A stretch of DNA of 64,000 nt, from the NCBI RefSeq assembly GCF_036013525.1, contig NZ_CP107853.1:11842001-11906000 (forward strand), given 5' to 3'. Below the pieces are notes generated by a model. That model did no database searches. It was not told where the DNA came from and saw only the letters and a program-made list of their open reading frames with translations. Source of the stretch: Nonomuraea sp. NBC_00507. GTDB taxonomy: Bacteria > Actinomycetota > Actinomycetes > Streptosporangiales > Streptosporangiaceae. Of this stretch, positions 26,354 through 35,310 are shown in pieces; the first letter of the stretch is position 1; each line of letters opens with the position of its first letter. The position numbers and the translations under genes were made by a program.

Positions 26354-26566
26354 CTAGTGGGGGAACGCCTTGGGCAGGCGGGGCCTGAGCCCGTCGAGAT
26401 CTACCGCGAAATAGATGGCCATGAGTGGATTGATGAACAACTCGCTGCCACGCGTCCGCGCGGTGAAGCGCACGTCGCCGAACTCGCCGCGGACGGCGGC
26501 CGCGGGCATGCCCTGCGCGTCCAGCCAGCGGGCAAGGGCGCGCAGCGCGAGTGGAGCATGCGTCAG
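26354..26566 (-). CDS. small conserved-looking protein behind rpmE2
   Basis: The frame after the L31 stop reads about 70 residues with protein-like composition ([29 protein letters not shown], ending RLPKAFPH). The only start that covers it all is a CTG overlapping the L31 stop (CTGA); an internal ATG at 26509 would leave 51 residues. It could be a coupled small gene or a truncated one. No function is recognised. Confidence 0.4.
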   Translation of the reverse strand: MTHAPLALRALARWLDAQGMPAAAVRGEFGDVRFTARTRGSELFINPLMAIYFAVDLDGLRPRLPKAFPH

Positions 26567-26808
26567 ATTCTGCCGTAACGCTGCTTGAAGCGTTCGACGC
26601 GGCCGGCCGAGTCGAGGATGCGGCCCTTGCCGGTGTAGAAGGGATGGCTCGCCGACGACACGTCCACATCGACGACCGGGTAGGTCTTGCCGTCCTCCCA
26701 CTCGATCGTCCTGTCGCTGGTCAGGGTCGAGCGGGTGAGGAAGGCGAAACCGGCGCTGGGGTCGCGGAAGACCACGGGACCGTACGCGGGGTGCAGGTTC
26801 TTCTTCAT
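26563..26808 (-). CDS. rpmE2: 50S ribosomal protein L31 type B
   Basis: 81 aa: [16 protein letters not shown]..., SHPFYTGKG and a C-terminal VERFKQRYG. It has no CxxC zinc ligands, so it is the zinc-independent L31 paralogue that replaces the zinc form under zinc shortage, which releases zinc. A Zur-like box (26825-26839) lies 16 bp before the start, as expected for this gene in actinobacteria. Confidence 0.93.
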   Translation of the reverse strand: MKKNLHPAYGPVVFRDPSAGFAFLTRSTLTSDRTIEWEDGKTYPVVDVDVSSASHPFYTGKGRILDSAGRVERFKQRYGRI

Positions 26809-26824
26809 GCCCCGCTCAACCAGG

Positions 26825-26839
26825 CGACAACGGTTTTCA
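26825..26839 (-). promoter_or_regulatory. Zur box
   Basis: On the minus strand TGAAAACCGTTGTCG is an imperfect palindrome close to the actinobacterial Zur consensus (TGAAAATnATTTTCA type). It is positioned to block rpmE2 transcription when zinc is plentiful. Confidence 0.65.
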
Positions 26840-26864
26840 TTCCCTGACAGGAAGGTCGCCTACC

Positions 26865-28049
26865 TCAGGCCGCTGACGGCGACCTGTCGTAGGCCACCAG
26901 GGCCAGGGCGCCGAGCACACACGCGGCTGCCACCGCAGCCATGACCGCCGGGTATCCGGCGACCTGTGCGATCCCGGCCGCAATCAACGGCGCGACCGCC
27001 TTGGCCACGGTGATCGGCAACGTGAGCGCCCCGCTCAGCGACGCGTACGCCGCGGTGCCGTACCGATCGGCGATCAACGCGGGCCGGGCGATCGTCGCCA
27101 CCCCGAACCCCAGCCCGAACAGCACGACCGCCGCCACGGCCCCCACCGCGCTCCACCCGACCAGCGGCAGCAGCACCGCCGCCAACCCCTGCAGCCCGAA
27201 CATCACCGCCGTGATCAGCGCCACCGGCCAGCGTGCCTGCAGCCCCGTGGTGACCAGCCGGCCCGTCACCGACAACACGCCCAGCAGTCCCGCCACGCTC
27301 GCCGCGAACACCGGCGGATGCCCCAGCGCGATCAAGTACGTGACCAGCAGCACCCCCATGACCCCCACCGCCCCGGTATGGGTCAGGAACCCGGCGGCCA
27401 GCAGCCAGAAGGGCCGCTCCCGTAGCGCGGCGCCGACGATCTCGCTTCGGTTCACGTGGGGTGGCGCCCGGTGGCCGCGCACCGCCAGCCCGTGCAGGGG
27501 CACGGCGGTCACCGCATACCCGACGGCGAGGATGACCAGCGCCTGCCGCCACCCATACCAGTCGACGAGGATCCCGGTCAGCGGCAGGAAGATGGTGGAG
27601 GCGAACCCCGCGACCACGGTGACCGCCAGCAGCGCCGCGGCCCGCCGCGCCGCGTCGAACCACGCCACGATCACCGCGAACGCGGCCTCGTACAGGACCA
27701 TCGCCGACGCCACGCCCAGCACCCCGCAGACGAGGTACAACTGCGCCACCGACTGAACCTGCGACCACGCCAGCAGCGCGCCCGCGCCCAGCGCGGAGCC
27801 CACCGTCATCAGTCCGCGCCCACCGTGCCGGTCCAGCCAGCGTCCGATGACCGGCGCCACCACGCCCGACACCAGGACGGCCAGGGTGATCGCCCCGGTG
27901 AGCTGCGCGATCCCGGCTCCGAGGTCACGGGACATCGGCGGAATGAACACCGAGAACGCGTAATAGAGCACGCCGTATCCGGCGGTCTGGGTGATCGCGA
28001 GTGCGCCGATCATGCGCGCGGGCGACTTCGGACCGGAATCGGCGATCAC
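26865..28049 (-). CDS. MFS transporter
   Basis: Major facilitator protein of 394 aa with about 12 hydrophobic segments and the loop 2-3 motif GRWLDRHGGRGLM. Neighbours do not reveal the substrate. It is divergent from the SDR gene across 81 bp, so the two could share control. The start at 28049 follows family length. Confidence 0.85.
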   Translation of the reverse strand: MIADSGPKSPARMIGALAITQTAGYGVLYYAFSVFIPPMSRDLGAGIAQLTGAITLAVLVSGVVAPVIGRWLDRHGGRGLMTVGSALGAGALLAWSQVQSVAQLYLVCGVLGVASAMVLYEAAFAVIVAWFDAARRAAALLAVTVVAGFASTIFLPLTGILVDWYGWRQALVILAVGYAVTAVPLHGLAVRGHRAPPHVNRSEIVGAALRERPFWLLAAGFLTHTGAVGVMGVLLVTYLIALGHPPVFAASVAGLLGVLSVTGRLVTTGLQARWPVALITAVMFGLQGLAAVLLPLVGWSAVGAVAAVVLFGLGFGVATIARPALIADRYGTAAYASLSGALTLPITVAKAVAPLIAAGIAQVAGYPAVMAAVAAACVLGALALVAYDRSPSAA

Positions 28050-28130
28050 GATACGGATCGTTCCCGTTCACCAGCCCGAAATACGGTGAGAAAGGTCACG
28101 CCACCGCCGGCCGAGCGCGACCATCGACGT

Positions 28131-28889
28131 ATGAGTTCTTCCTATGTGGTCACCGGCGGCGGGCGCGGCATCGGCAAGGCCGTGGTCGAAAGGCTTCTCG
28201 GTGAGAAGAACACCGTGGTCGCCATCGAACGCGAGCCCGACGCGCTCGCCTGGGCCGGCTCCAGGGTGCTGCCCGTGATCGGCGACGCGGCCGACGAGGA
28301 GGTCGCCGCCTGGGCCGCCGACCTGGCTCAGGAGTCCGGCACGCTGAGAGGCTGGGTCAACAACGCCGCCGTGTTCCGGGACGCCTCCGTCCACACGTCG
28401 CCGATCGCCGAGGTCAGGGCGCTGATCGCGGCCAACCTGGACCTGGCGGTCGTGGGCTGCGCCACCGCCGTGCGCTGCTTCCTCGACACCGGCACCCCGG
28501 GCGCCATCGTCAACGTCACCTCCCACCAGGCCACCAGGGCGGTGCCGGGCAGCCTCCCTTACGCGACGGCCAAGGCCGCCACCGAGGGCTTGACCAGGGC
28601 GCTGGCCGTCGAGTACGGCAGGAGCGGCATCCGGGTCAACGCCGTCGCCCCTGGCTCGGTGGCCACCGAGCGTTACGAGGCCTTCCTGGCATCTCGCACC
28701 CCGCAGGAGGCAGCGGCCGTCGAAGAGCAGCTGGCCACGCTGCACCCCCTGGGCCGCGTGGCCACTCCGGCCGAGGTGGCCGCCGTCGTGGCCTACTTGC
28801 TGTCGGACGACGCCGCGTTCGTCAACGGCGCCACGGTTCCCGTGGACGGTGGCCGTACGGTGCTCGGGCTCGATCCCGAAGGCAAGTGA
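28131..28889 (+). CDS. SDR-family oxidoreductase
   Basis: Classical short-chain dehydrogenase of 252 aa. Cofactor loop TGGGRGIG starts at residue 8, NNAAVF follows, Ser is in NVTSHQ and the YxxxK pair in YATAKAA; the C-terminus is VPVDGGRTVLG. ATG 28131 is the family-typical start and the longer reading upstream is antisense to the MFS gene. Confidence 0.85.
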   Translation: MSSSYVVTGGGRGIGKAVVERLLGEKNTVVAIEREPDALAWAGSRVLPVIGDAADEEVAAWAADLAQESGTLRGWVNNAAVFRDASVHTSPIAEVRALIAANLDLAVVGCATAVRCFLDTGTPGAIVNVTSHQATRAVPGSLPYATAKAATEGLTRALAVEYGRSGIRVNAVAPGSVATERYEAFLASRTPQEAAAVEEQLATLHPLGRVATPAEVAAVVAYLLSDDAAFVNGATVPVDGGRTVLGLDPEGK

Positions 28890-29027
28890 CCGGGCCATGT
28901 CGCGTCCAGCGGCCTGCCGCAGGTAGCGTGCTCTGAATGCGGCCCATCCCACGCAGGCGCTTGTCCGCTCTCGATCGCCCTCCGCGAACTTACAATCCGC
29001 TCTCTCGCGAACACGTAAGGTAGCCGC

Positions 29028-30845
29028 ATGGATACCCCCACCGAGGCTCTGCACCGCGTGTTCGGCTACGACTCGTTCCGGCCGGGACAGCAGGAGATCA
29101 TTGATCATGTCGTGGCCGGCGGCGACGCGCTCGTCCTCATGCCGACCGGCGGCGGCAAATCGCTCTGCTATCAGATCCCGGCCCTGGTGCGCCCCGGCGT
29201 GGGCGTGGTCATCTCGCCCCTCATCGCGCTGATGCAGGACCAGGTCGACGCGCTGCGGGCGCTCGGCGTGCGGGCCGGGTTCCTCAACTCGACGCAGGAC
29301 TTCGGCGAGCGCCAGCTGGTGGAGGCCGAGTTCCTGGCCGGCGAGCTCGACCTGCTCTACCTCGCCCCCGAGCGGCTGCGCGTGGAGGCCACCATGCGGC
29401 TGCTGGCCAAGGGCGACATCTCGGTGTTCGCCATCGACGAGGCACACTGCGTGTCGCAGTGGGGGCACGACTTCCGCCCCGACTACCTCGCGCTCTCGGA
29501 GCTGCGCGAGCGATGGCCGGAGGTGCCGCGCATCGCGCTGACCGCGACCGCCACTCCGGCCACCCACGCGGAGATCTCCTCCAGGCTCGGCCTCGACCAG
29601 GCCCGCCACTTCGTGGCCGGCTTCGACCGGCCCAACATCCACTACCGCATCACGCCCAAGAGCGAGCCCAAACGGCAGCTGCTGGAGTTCCTGCGCACCG
29701 AGCATCCCGACGAATCCGGCATCGTCTACTGCCTGTCCCGCTCCTCGGTCGAGAAGATCGCGGAGTTCCTGGTGGACAACGGCATCGCGGCGGTGCCCTA
29801 CCACGCGGGGCTCGACGCCCGCACCCGGGCCGCGCACCAGGCCCGCTTCCTGCGGGAGGACGGGCTGATCGTGGTGGCCACGATCGCGTTCGGCATGGGC
29901 ATCGACAAGCCGGACGTGCGCTTCGTGGCCCACCTCGACCTGCCCAAGTCGGTGGAGGGTTACTACCAGGAGACCGGGCGGGCGGGACGCGACGGGTTGC
30001 CGGCGACCGCGTGGATGGCCTACGGGCTGCACGACGTCGTCCAGCACCGGCGGATGGCCATGGAGGGGGACGACGCGCACCGCCGCCGCCAGGTCCTCCA
30101 CCTGGACGCCATGCTGGCGCTGTGCGAGACCGTGGGGTGCCGGCGTGTGATGCTGCTCGACTACTTCGGGCAGAAGGGCTCCGAGCCGTGCGGCAACTGC
30201 GACACCTGCCAGACGGCGCCCGAGTCGTGGGACGGCACGGTCCCCGCCCAGAAGGTGCTCTCGGCGGTGCTGCGGCTGGCTCGTGAGCGGCGGCAGAAAT
30301 TCGGGGTGGGGCAGGTGGTGGACATCCTGCTCGGCAAGAAGACCGCCAAGGTGCTGCAGCACGGGCACGACACGCTGAGCGTGTTCGGGGTGGGGGCCGA
30401 CCTGGGCAACGCCGAGTGGCACGGGGTGGTGCGGCAGCTGCTGGCGCAGGGATTGCTGGCGGTGGAGCCGAACCACGGTGCGCTGGTGCTCACGGACGAC
30501 AGCGCGGAGGTGCTGCGCGGGCAGCGCGAGGTCCTGCTGCGCCGCGACACCCTGCGCCCGGCCCGCGCCAAGGTGGCCGCGTCTCCCAAGGAGCGAGCTG
30601 CCGCCGCCGACCTTCCTGCGGAGGCCGCCCCCGTCTTCGAACGCCTCCGCGCGTGGCGCGCCGGCGTCGCGAAGGAGCAGGGGGTTCCGGCCTACGTCGT
30701 CTTCCACGACGCCACACTGCGCGAGATCGCCACCCTGTCGCCGTCGACGCTGGAGGAGCTGAGCACGGTCAACGGGGTCGGGGACAACAAACTGGCGAAA
30801 TACGGAGAGCAGGTCCTCCAGACGCTGGCCGCCTCCGGCCCCTGA
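29028..30845 (+). CDS. recQ: ATP-dependent DNA helicase RecQ
   Basis: 605 aa. Helicase motifs seen: [10 protein letters not shown] (motif 0), [12 protein letters not shown] (Walker A), [17 protein letters not shown] (motif II and RecQ loop), TATATP, and [10 protein letters not shown] (motif VI). The RQC zinc site (CGNCDTC) and winged helix follow, then a C-terminal HRDC domain (about 530-600). It unwinds DNA 3' to 5' in recombination and fork repair. Length and domain set are those of a complete RecQ. Confidence 0.96.
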   Translation: MDTPTEALHRVFGYDSFRPGQQEIIDHVVAGGDALVLMPTGGGKSLCYQIPALVRPGVGVVISPLIALMQDQVDALRALGVRAGFLNSTQDFGERQLVEAEFLAGELDLLYLAPERLRVEATMRLLAKGDISVFAIDEAHCVSQWGHDFRPDYLALSELRERWPEVPRIALTATATPATHAEISSRLGLDQARHFVAGFDRPNIHYRITPKSEPKRQLLEFLRTEHPDESGIVYCLSRSSVEKIAEFLVDNGIAAVPYHAGLDARTRAAHQARFLREDGLIVVATIAFGMGIDKPDVRFVAHLDLPKSVEGYYQETGRAGRDGLPATAWMAYGLHDVVQHRRMAMEGDDAHRRRQVLHLDAMLALCETVGCRRVMLLDYFGQKGSEPCGNCDTCQTAPESWDGTVPAQKVLSAVLRLARERRQKFGVGQVVDILLGKKTAKVLQHGHDTLSVFGVGADLGNAEWHGVVRQLLAQGLLAVEPNHGALVLTDDSAEVLRGQREVLLRRDTLRPARAKVAASPKERAAAADLPAEAAPVFERLRAWRAGVAKEQGVPAYVVFHDATLREIATLSPSTLEELSTVNGVGDNKLAKYGEQVLQTLAASGP

Positions 30846-30853
30846 CGCGGGGC

Positions 30854-30897
30854 GTGGTGATGGCGACGGCCGCACGAAGAACGGTCGTCGCCACCAC
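30854..30897 (+). terminator. hairpin after recQ
   Basis: TGGCGACG (30861-30868) pairs with CGTCGCCA (30886-30893), and GTGG/CCAC extend the stem across a small bulge. It lies 10 bp after recQ. There is no U-tract. The rest of 30898-31024 shows nothing recognisable. Confidence 0.45.
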
Positions 30898-31024
30898 GTC
30901 GGTCGGCCTGGCCGCGGCGGTCCGATGCCCCGCGCCGCCGATCGACCGGCCGGGACGCACACGATGATCGTACGGTGTCCGCGTGGGAAGTGCCGGACCA
31001 GGTTAGGCGTACTGACCGGTTTGG

Positions 31025-31636
31025 TTAGGTCCGGGGCGGCCAGTTCGGGTCGCGGCCGAGATAGGCGAGCAGGTGGTCCTGGGCCGGCGCGTACGCGGGG
31101 ACGGGCACCTGGGCGGCGAAGCGGTCCGGACGGTCGGCCTGAGTGACGAAGAGCGGGACGAGGTCGAGCAGCTCCTCCGCCATGAGGGGCGGGATCGGGC
31201 GGTGCTCGCCGCAGGTTCTGGCCACGTCCCAGCCGTGCACGGCGATCTCGATCGCGCCGACGGCCGCCACCATCGGGGCCGTCAGGTGACGGTCGTGAAC
31301 GGAGATCAGGTCGCTGGTGAGCGTGCCCGCCCACGTGCCGAGGACCTCGGTGGCGTCGTCTCTGAGGAGGAGAGCCGGGTTGCCCCCGTCCCCGGCGGGG
31401 CGCAGGCGGCCGGCTCTCCTGGCGTACGGGACGATGTGCCCGGTGGCGGCCTCGTTCAGGGCGCGGAGGGAGTCGTTCACGTGGTCGAGGAGCGCCTCCA
31501 GGTTCCAGCCTGCGCATGGGGTGGCACGGCACAGGGTGGCCGGGGTCACGACGCGGAGGCTGCCCAGCGTGTAGTTGATCGCCCGCTCCAGCAGCGCCAC
31601 GCCCGCCGCCAGCGCCCGTCTCGGCTCCCCGTCCAT
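31025..31636 (-). CDS. mycothiol-dependent isomerase-like protein (TIGR03086-type)
   Basis: 203 aa. The pattern ATPCAGWNLEALLDHVND (about residues 38-55) and AVHGWDVART are those of TIGR03086/maleylpyruvate-isomerase-like proteins of actinobacteria, DinB-fold proteins often linked to mycothiol chemistry. AAGGAGG before the ATG at 31636 fixes the start. No operon partner. Confidence 0.75.
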   Translation of the reverse strand: MDGEPRRALAAGVALLERAINYTLGSLRVVTPATLCRATPCAGWNLEALLDHVNDSLRALNEAATGHIVPYARRAGRLRPAGDGGNPALLLRDDATEVLGTWAGTLTSDLISVHDRHLTAPMVAAVGAIEIAVHGWDVARTCGEHRPIPPLMAEELLDLVPLFVTQADRPDRFAAQVPVPAYAPAQDHLLAYLGRDPNWPPRT

Positions 31637-31800
31637 ATCGCCTCCTTGAAAGTGCAGACCCCGATGGAGGCGGAAAATCATCGCCCGTTTGGGACTTCTT
31701 CGGCCCTCGGCCATCGACTCGCCCGATCCTCGATTGCCGGCGATCGGTTCCGGCGGAACCTCCTTCGGACGTGCGGAGTACGTACGGGAGAGGAGGTTCG

Positions 31801-32235
31801 ATGAGACGGATGGTGGTGACGGCGCTCCTGGCCGGGGTGGCGGTCGCCGGGTGTGGCGCCGGTGACGAACAGGGTGCCGGGTGCAACGGGACCTCGGTGT
31901 TCCTGGGGCAGGGCTTCCCTGAGGTGCGGGGGACGAGCGCGGACGCCGAGTTGTGGGGGTTGCTGTTCGCCAAGGCCCCGCCGCCGCTCCCCCACGGCGA
32001 GGAGATCAAGATCGTGTGGCGGATGACCGGCGAAGGGCCTTTGAAGGTCAAAGCCACGCTCCCGGACGGCACGCAGGCCAGGCTCGCGTGGGGGCCACAA
32101 CAGCACGACGGGTCGACCTGGCAGCGGCCCGGCCAGGAGTGGGGCACCGGTTTCGTCTTCCCGAAACGCGGCTGCTGGAAGATCGAGCTGACCCGCACGC
32201 GCGGCTCCGGACACGCCTGGATCCCCGTGCGCTGA
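31801..32235 (+). CDS. small secreted lipoprotein of unknown function
   Basis: 144 aa with a lipoprotein signal (MRRMVVTALLAGVAVAGC, Cys18). The mature domain has two further Cys (about residues 26 and 128) and reads like a compact beta-sandwich (EIKIVWRMTGEGPLKVKATLPDG). GAGAGGAGG precedes the ATG at 31801. It lies just upstream of the disrupted alkB gene. No family recognised. Confidence 0.7.
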   Translation: MRRMVVTALLAGVAVAGCGAGDEQGAGCNGTSVFLGQGFPEVRGTSADAELWGLLFAKAPPPLPHGEEIKIVWRMTGEGPLKVKATLPDGTQARLAWGPQQHDGSTWQRPGQEWGTGFVFPKRGCWKIELTRTRGSGHAWIPVR

Positions 32236-32250
32236 ACCTCGTACGCTGAG

Positions 32251-32448
32251 GTGGTGATGATCCCGTTGCCGATGAGGGAGATCGCGCCCGGAGCGGTGCA
32301 CCTGCCCGGCTGGCTCACGCTGGAGGAGCAGCAACGCCTGGTCCGGGCCTGCCGGGAATGGGCCAAGGGGCCGGTGCCGATCCGCCACACGGTGCTGCCC
32401 GGGGGCGGCGTCATGTCCGTGCAGACGGTGTGCGTGGGCTGGCACTGG
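32251..32448 (+). pseudogene. alkB: alkB 5' fragment, cut by the integrative element
   Basis: The first 66 codons match the N-terminus of actinobacterial AlkB-type DNA-alkylation-repair dioxygenases: REIAPGAVHLPGWL, ACREWA, PGGGVMSV and VCVGWHW. After GWHW the frame runs into unrelated DNA and stops at 32496. The iron- and 2-oxoglutarate-binding core of the enzyme is absent. The C-terminal part lies at 45228-45356, 12.8 kb away on the same strand. Confidence 0.85.
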
Positions 32449-32463
32449 CAGGTTACAACAAAA

Positions 32464-32498
32464 GACTACTCGATCAATAGGATCTATCCCGAGTAGTC
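32464..32498. repeat. inverted repeat at the left element end
   Basis: GACTACTCG (32464-32472) and CGAGTAGTC (32490-32498) are perfect 9-bp arms around a 17-nt loop. They lie between the alkB junction and the integrase start, where an attachment site or integrase promoter would be. Confidence 0.5.
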
Positions 32499-32520
32499 GA
32501 GTACCCGAGCCGGAGTCCCC

Positions 32521-32835
32521 ATGCTTCAAAGAGCCGTCCTGGCCGCGCCTAACGGTCTCAGAGGATTGCGCGCGAAGATCTACATCCGCGTGTCCTCTAC
32601 CCGTGGCCGGAAGGAGCTCATCAGCCCCGAGCTCCAGGAGATCGCAGCCCGAGCCAAGGCCGAACAAGAGAGCATCCACGTTGTTGATGTCGTCTTCGAC
32701 CTCGACCAGTCCGGACGCGACTTCGCGAAAGAATTTCGGAGAATCGCTGCCATGCCTCTTCTTCAGTTGTCACAGGCGTATAGGTTCTCGGTGCCACAAC
32801 ATCGACGTTATGGGCAGATAGCCAGCGAATGTTAG
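32521..32835 (+). pseudogene. truncated serine recombinase (integrase)
   Basis: The first 75 codons are the start of a serine-recombinase catalytic domain: AKIYIRVSS with catalytic Ser25, an ELISPELQEIAARAKA helix, and DLDQSGRDFAK. After FRRI the sequence loses homology and ends at residue 104, whereas intact integrases of this type have several hundred residues. The arginines of the second catalytic motif and all DNA-binding domains are gone. It is probably the element's former integrase, inactivated by deletion. Confidence 0.8.
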
Positions 32836-32848
32836 TTAGGCCCTAACT
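32834..32848. repeat. inverted repeat AGTTAGG-C-CCTAACT
   Basis: Perfect 7-bp arms at the 3' end of the integrase fragment; another half-site (CCTAACT) lies at about 32891. It could be a regulator site for the following excisionase gene. Nothing else is seen in 32849-32999. Confidence 0.4.
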
Positions 32849-32999
32849 GTGAAATAAGAAATCTGGATCACAGCGTCAGCCTCTTCCATGTCCTAACTCG
32901 ACTGTGCTATATGCAAACACCATACGCATCTCGGACATAGCCCGAGATACCCCTATCCGTAGGTCGGCGGAGGCGAGCTGTGGTCCATAGTGGAGCCTG

Positions 33000-33194
33000 A
33001 TGGGTGCGAAACGACATGACGATGAGCCGCTCTGGAACGCACAGCAGGTTGCCGACTATCTCAACGTGACCAAGAGATGGGTCCGGCGGGAGGGACCGAG
33101 CTATGGTCTGCCGTTTTTCAAGGTCGGAGGCCAGTCAAGATACAGGCCAGCAGAGATACGGGCGTGGCTGGAGCAGCAGCGCGATAGGGGCTAG
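33000..33194 (+). CDS. excisionase-type helix-turn-helix protein, copy 1
   Basis: 64 aa with a MerR/excisionase-like winged helix: LWNAQQVADYLNVTKRWVRR, then PFFKVGGQSRYRPAEIRAWLEQ. Such proteins direct excision or regulate integrases. It is paralogous to 33653-33850, with the two starting MGAKRHDDEPLWN and MRATRYDDKPLWN. The next gene starts 5 bp later. Confidence 0.8.
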   Translation: MGAKRHDDEPLWNAQQVADYLNVTKRWVRREGPSYGLPFFKVGGQSRYRPAEIRAWLEQQRDRG

Positions 33195-33199
33195 GACCT

Positions 33200-33400
33200 A
33201 TGGCACGACGAAGACCTGAAATTCGAACCATGACAGATCCGGAGGAATTGGCGAAGTTCGAGCACCTCCGATACAAGGGCCCCTACATCCCCTACGAGGA
33301 GCGGTGGCGCCAGTTCAACCAGGTGCTGACCGTGGCGCTGGCGGAGGCTTGGCGTGAAGGACGGCTACGGACCGAGGAGACTGATGCCGAAAGAGACTGA
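33200..33400 (+). CDS. small hypothetical protein
   Basis: 66 aa, charged, helical-looking (MTDPEELAKFEHLRYKG, then EERWRQFNQVLTVALAEAW). It starts 5 bp after the excisionase gene and overlaps the next small gene by 17 bp, so it belongs to the same operon. The product is not recognised. Confidence 0.6.
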   Translation: MARRRPEIRTMTDPEELAKFEHLRYKGPYIPYEERWRQFNQVLTVALAEAWREGRLRTEETDAERD

Positions 33401-33527
33401 TGAAGACCTTGATGCTTGGATCGCTGAGGAGCTTGCCCGATCCCCTCAGTGGAGCGAAGAGAAATGGGAGAGGATCGGGCGGATCGTCGGGGTGAAGTTC
33501 GTCGAGCACGAGGTTGACGATGGCTAG
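33384..33527 (+). CDS. very small acidic protein
   Basis: 47 aa (MPKETDEDLDAWIAEELARS..., ending VEHEVDDG). Reading is inferred from codon pattern and the overlap with the preceding gene. The acidic helix (EELARSPQWSEEKWERI) looks protein-like. No function recognised. Confidence 0.55.
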   Translation: MPKETDEDLDAWIAEELARSPQWSEEKWERIGRIVGVKFVEHEVDDG

Positions 33528-33652
33528 GAGCGGCAAGTCCGCAGTATCGCCCTCGCGCTAGAACATCCGCATGGCCAAGGCTAGATCTCTATACCTGTCT
33601 ATAGCCAGACCCGAGATCAGGCGAGCAGGAGGCGGGGTTCAAGATGGGCCCG

Positions 33653-33850
33653 ATGCGTGCGACTCGATACGACGACAAGCCCCTTTGGAATGTTCAGCAG
33701 GTGGCCGCCTACCTGAACATCAGCAAGCGTTGGGTCTACCGGGATGGTCGGAGCTACGGCCTGCCGATTTTCATGATCGGTCGTCAGCTGAGAGCCCGGC
33801 CGGCTGACGTACGGGCATGGGTAGAGCAGCAACGACAGTACGGGCCGTAG
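33653..33850 (+). CDS. excisionase-type helix-turn-helix protein, copy 2
   Basis: 65 aa paralogue of 33000-33194: LWNVQQVAAYLNISKRWVYR and AWVEQQRQYG. The ATG at 33653 is chosen because it aligns with the start of copy 1; another in-frame ATG is at 33644. The DNA of the two copies is also clearly related, so they arose by duplication. Copy 2 stands alone, convergent with the winged-helix gene at 33911-34840. Confidence 0.78.
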   Translation: MRATRYDDKPLWNVQQVAAYLNISKRWVYRDGRSYGLPIFMIGRQLRARPADVRAWVEQQRQYGP

Positions 33851-33910
33851 CAGCAGATAGACATGAGCAAGCCCCCGAGCGTGCTGGCCGAGGGCTCTGT
33901 CGTTGTTGGC

Positions 33911-34840
33911 TTATGCCGCGTCGGTCTCTTCGGAGCCGTCCTCCGACTCGTCGTACTCGAAGCCGAGCTCGGTCAGCCATTCGTCCAGGATCTTAACGAT
34001 GAAATCGGCCGGATAGTCGTGGCCGTACGTCTTCAGCGTCTCGTCCACGAGCTCGGCCGTGGCTTCTTCTCCCATGAGCCGGACGGCCTCGTGGATCGCC
34101 GCGTAGATCGACCAGGCCAGCTCCTTGTTCTCCGCGTACCACGTCGGCTGGATGTCCTCGCTGAGAACGGACTTCAGCCATGTGTGGTAGACGCGCAAGG
34201 TGGACTTCCGCTGCTCTTCCTTCTCGTCGTACTCCTCGGCGGCCTTGACCATGATCGGCGTACGGATCAGCCTGTACTCGTTCTTGCCGAGGGGATCCGG
34301 CCGACGCGACTCCAGGAGACTGGCCTCCTTGAGCTCGTCCAGGTAGGCCCTGATCTGCCGCTCCTTCACGCCCATGTACTTGGCCAAGGCGCTCTGAGAG
34401 GAGAAGACCCACTCGTGAGTCCGGCCGATCCTGTCGAGCATGAGCCAGAGCCGGAGAGCGCCGGACGAAATCGAGCGGGCCGTCATGGCGATGAAAACCT
34501 TGGAGTGGGCCTCACGGCTGACGACGTTGCGACCACGGTAGGTGTCGCCAGCGAACTCGACCTTGATGAGCTCGTAGCGGTTGCCTTCCTTGGTCCTGAT
34601 GACCTTGATCAGGCCGAGCTTCCTCAGCGCCGAGACTTCCCGCTTGATGGTCGCTGCGCTCAGACCAGAGAGCTCGGCGATCTCCTCGTTCGTAAGAATC
34701 GGCCAGAACTTCTTCGTCCAGCGTGCATAGAGAACAGCCAGAACGCGAATCCCGTTGTGCGAAATCTTGTCCGACCAGATGAACGTTTCAGGGAGCTCTC
34801 CGAAATACGAATCGAGGCTCTGACCTGCTATCCTGTTCAT
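33911..34840 (-). CDS. double winged-helix replication-initiator-like protein
   Basis: 309 aa with two helix-turn-helix regions: one about residues 50-80 (ILTNEEIAELSGLSAATIKREVSAL) and one about 140-170 (SQSALAKYMGVKERQIRAYLDEL). The C-terminal half is helical and ends in an acidic tail. Two winged helices in tandem are typical of theta-type plasmid replication initiators, but a transcription regulator is possible. ATG 34840 is preferred over a TTG at 34852. The 1-kb repeat-rich non-coding tract behind its promoter fits an origin. Confidence 0.6.
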   Translation of the reverse strand: MNRIAGQSLDSYFGELPETFIWSDKISHNGIRVLAVLYARWTKKFWPILTNEEIAELSGLSAATIKREVSALRKLGLIKVIRTKEGNRYELIKVEFAGDTYRGRNVVSREAHSKVFIAMTARSISSGALRLWLMLDRIGRTHEWVFSSQSALAKYMGVKERQIRAYLDELKEASLLESRRPDPLGKNEYRLIRTPIMVKAAEEYDEKEEQRKSTLRVYHTWLKSVLSEDIQPTWYAENKELAWSIYAAIHEAVRLMGEEATAELVDETLKTYGHDYPADFIVKILDEWLTELGFEYDESEDGSEETDAA

Positions 34841-34866
34841 AGATGAAGCCAATCCTTCGTCTCCCC

Positions 34867-34901
34867 GGCCCGGAGTGTTCCCAGCACTCGCGGGCCTTTT
34901 T
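34867..34901 (+). terminator. plus-strand intrinsic terminator in the rep-like gene leader
   Basis: GGCCCG-GAGTG and CACTC-G-CGGGCC form an 11-bp stem with one bulge and a 7-nt loop, followed by TTTTT. The U-tract is on the plus strand, so it ends transcripts running opposite to the rep-like gene, only 26 bp before that gene's ATG. It might terminate an antisense RNA. Confidence 0.65.
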
Positions 34902-35310
34902 CATGGCCGATTTTCCGACTAGATCAACGTTACCAGGATGTCCGTTTCAGGTATGAACGGCGACAACGCCTGAGATCGCCCTGAGTCCGAGAACAAGGAT
35001 TGCGAGTTGGGATCTTTGTGAGATCCCTACAAAGGATAGTTACTATCGCAGGCCCAAAGTTTGTACGACGAGAAGCCGCAGGTCAGCCCCACATAGCTCA
35101 AATACTGCCGCTGGGTCGGCTCACACAGCACCGCTGGGATAGCTCACAGAGTTCCTGCTATAGAGAGAAGAGATATAGAGATAAGGATCTAGAAGACGTC
35201 GCGCGCTTCGCGCTCGACGAAGGAGGACAAAACACCGGAGGCCGAGGGACGAGGCCGGAGGATGTAGGGAGTAGGAAAAAATCGGGGAGATTTGATACCC
35301 GGCTACTTGT

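Noticed and set aside
28068..32414. Very long open frame on the minus strand opposite recQ and its neighbours
   Set aside because: It is the high-GC shadow of real plus-strand genes: Arg/His/Pro-rich, no domain, no start site. RecQ motifs on the other strand are unambiguous.
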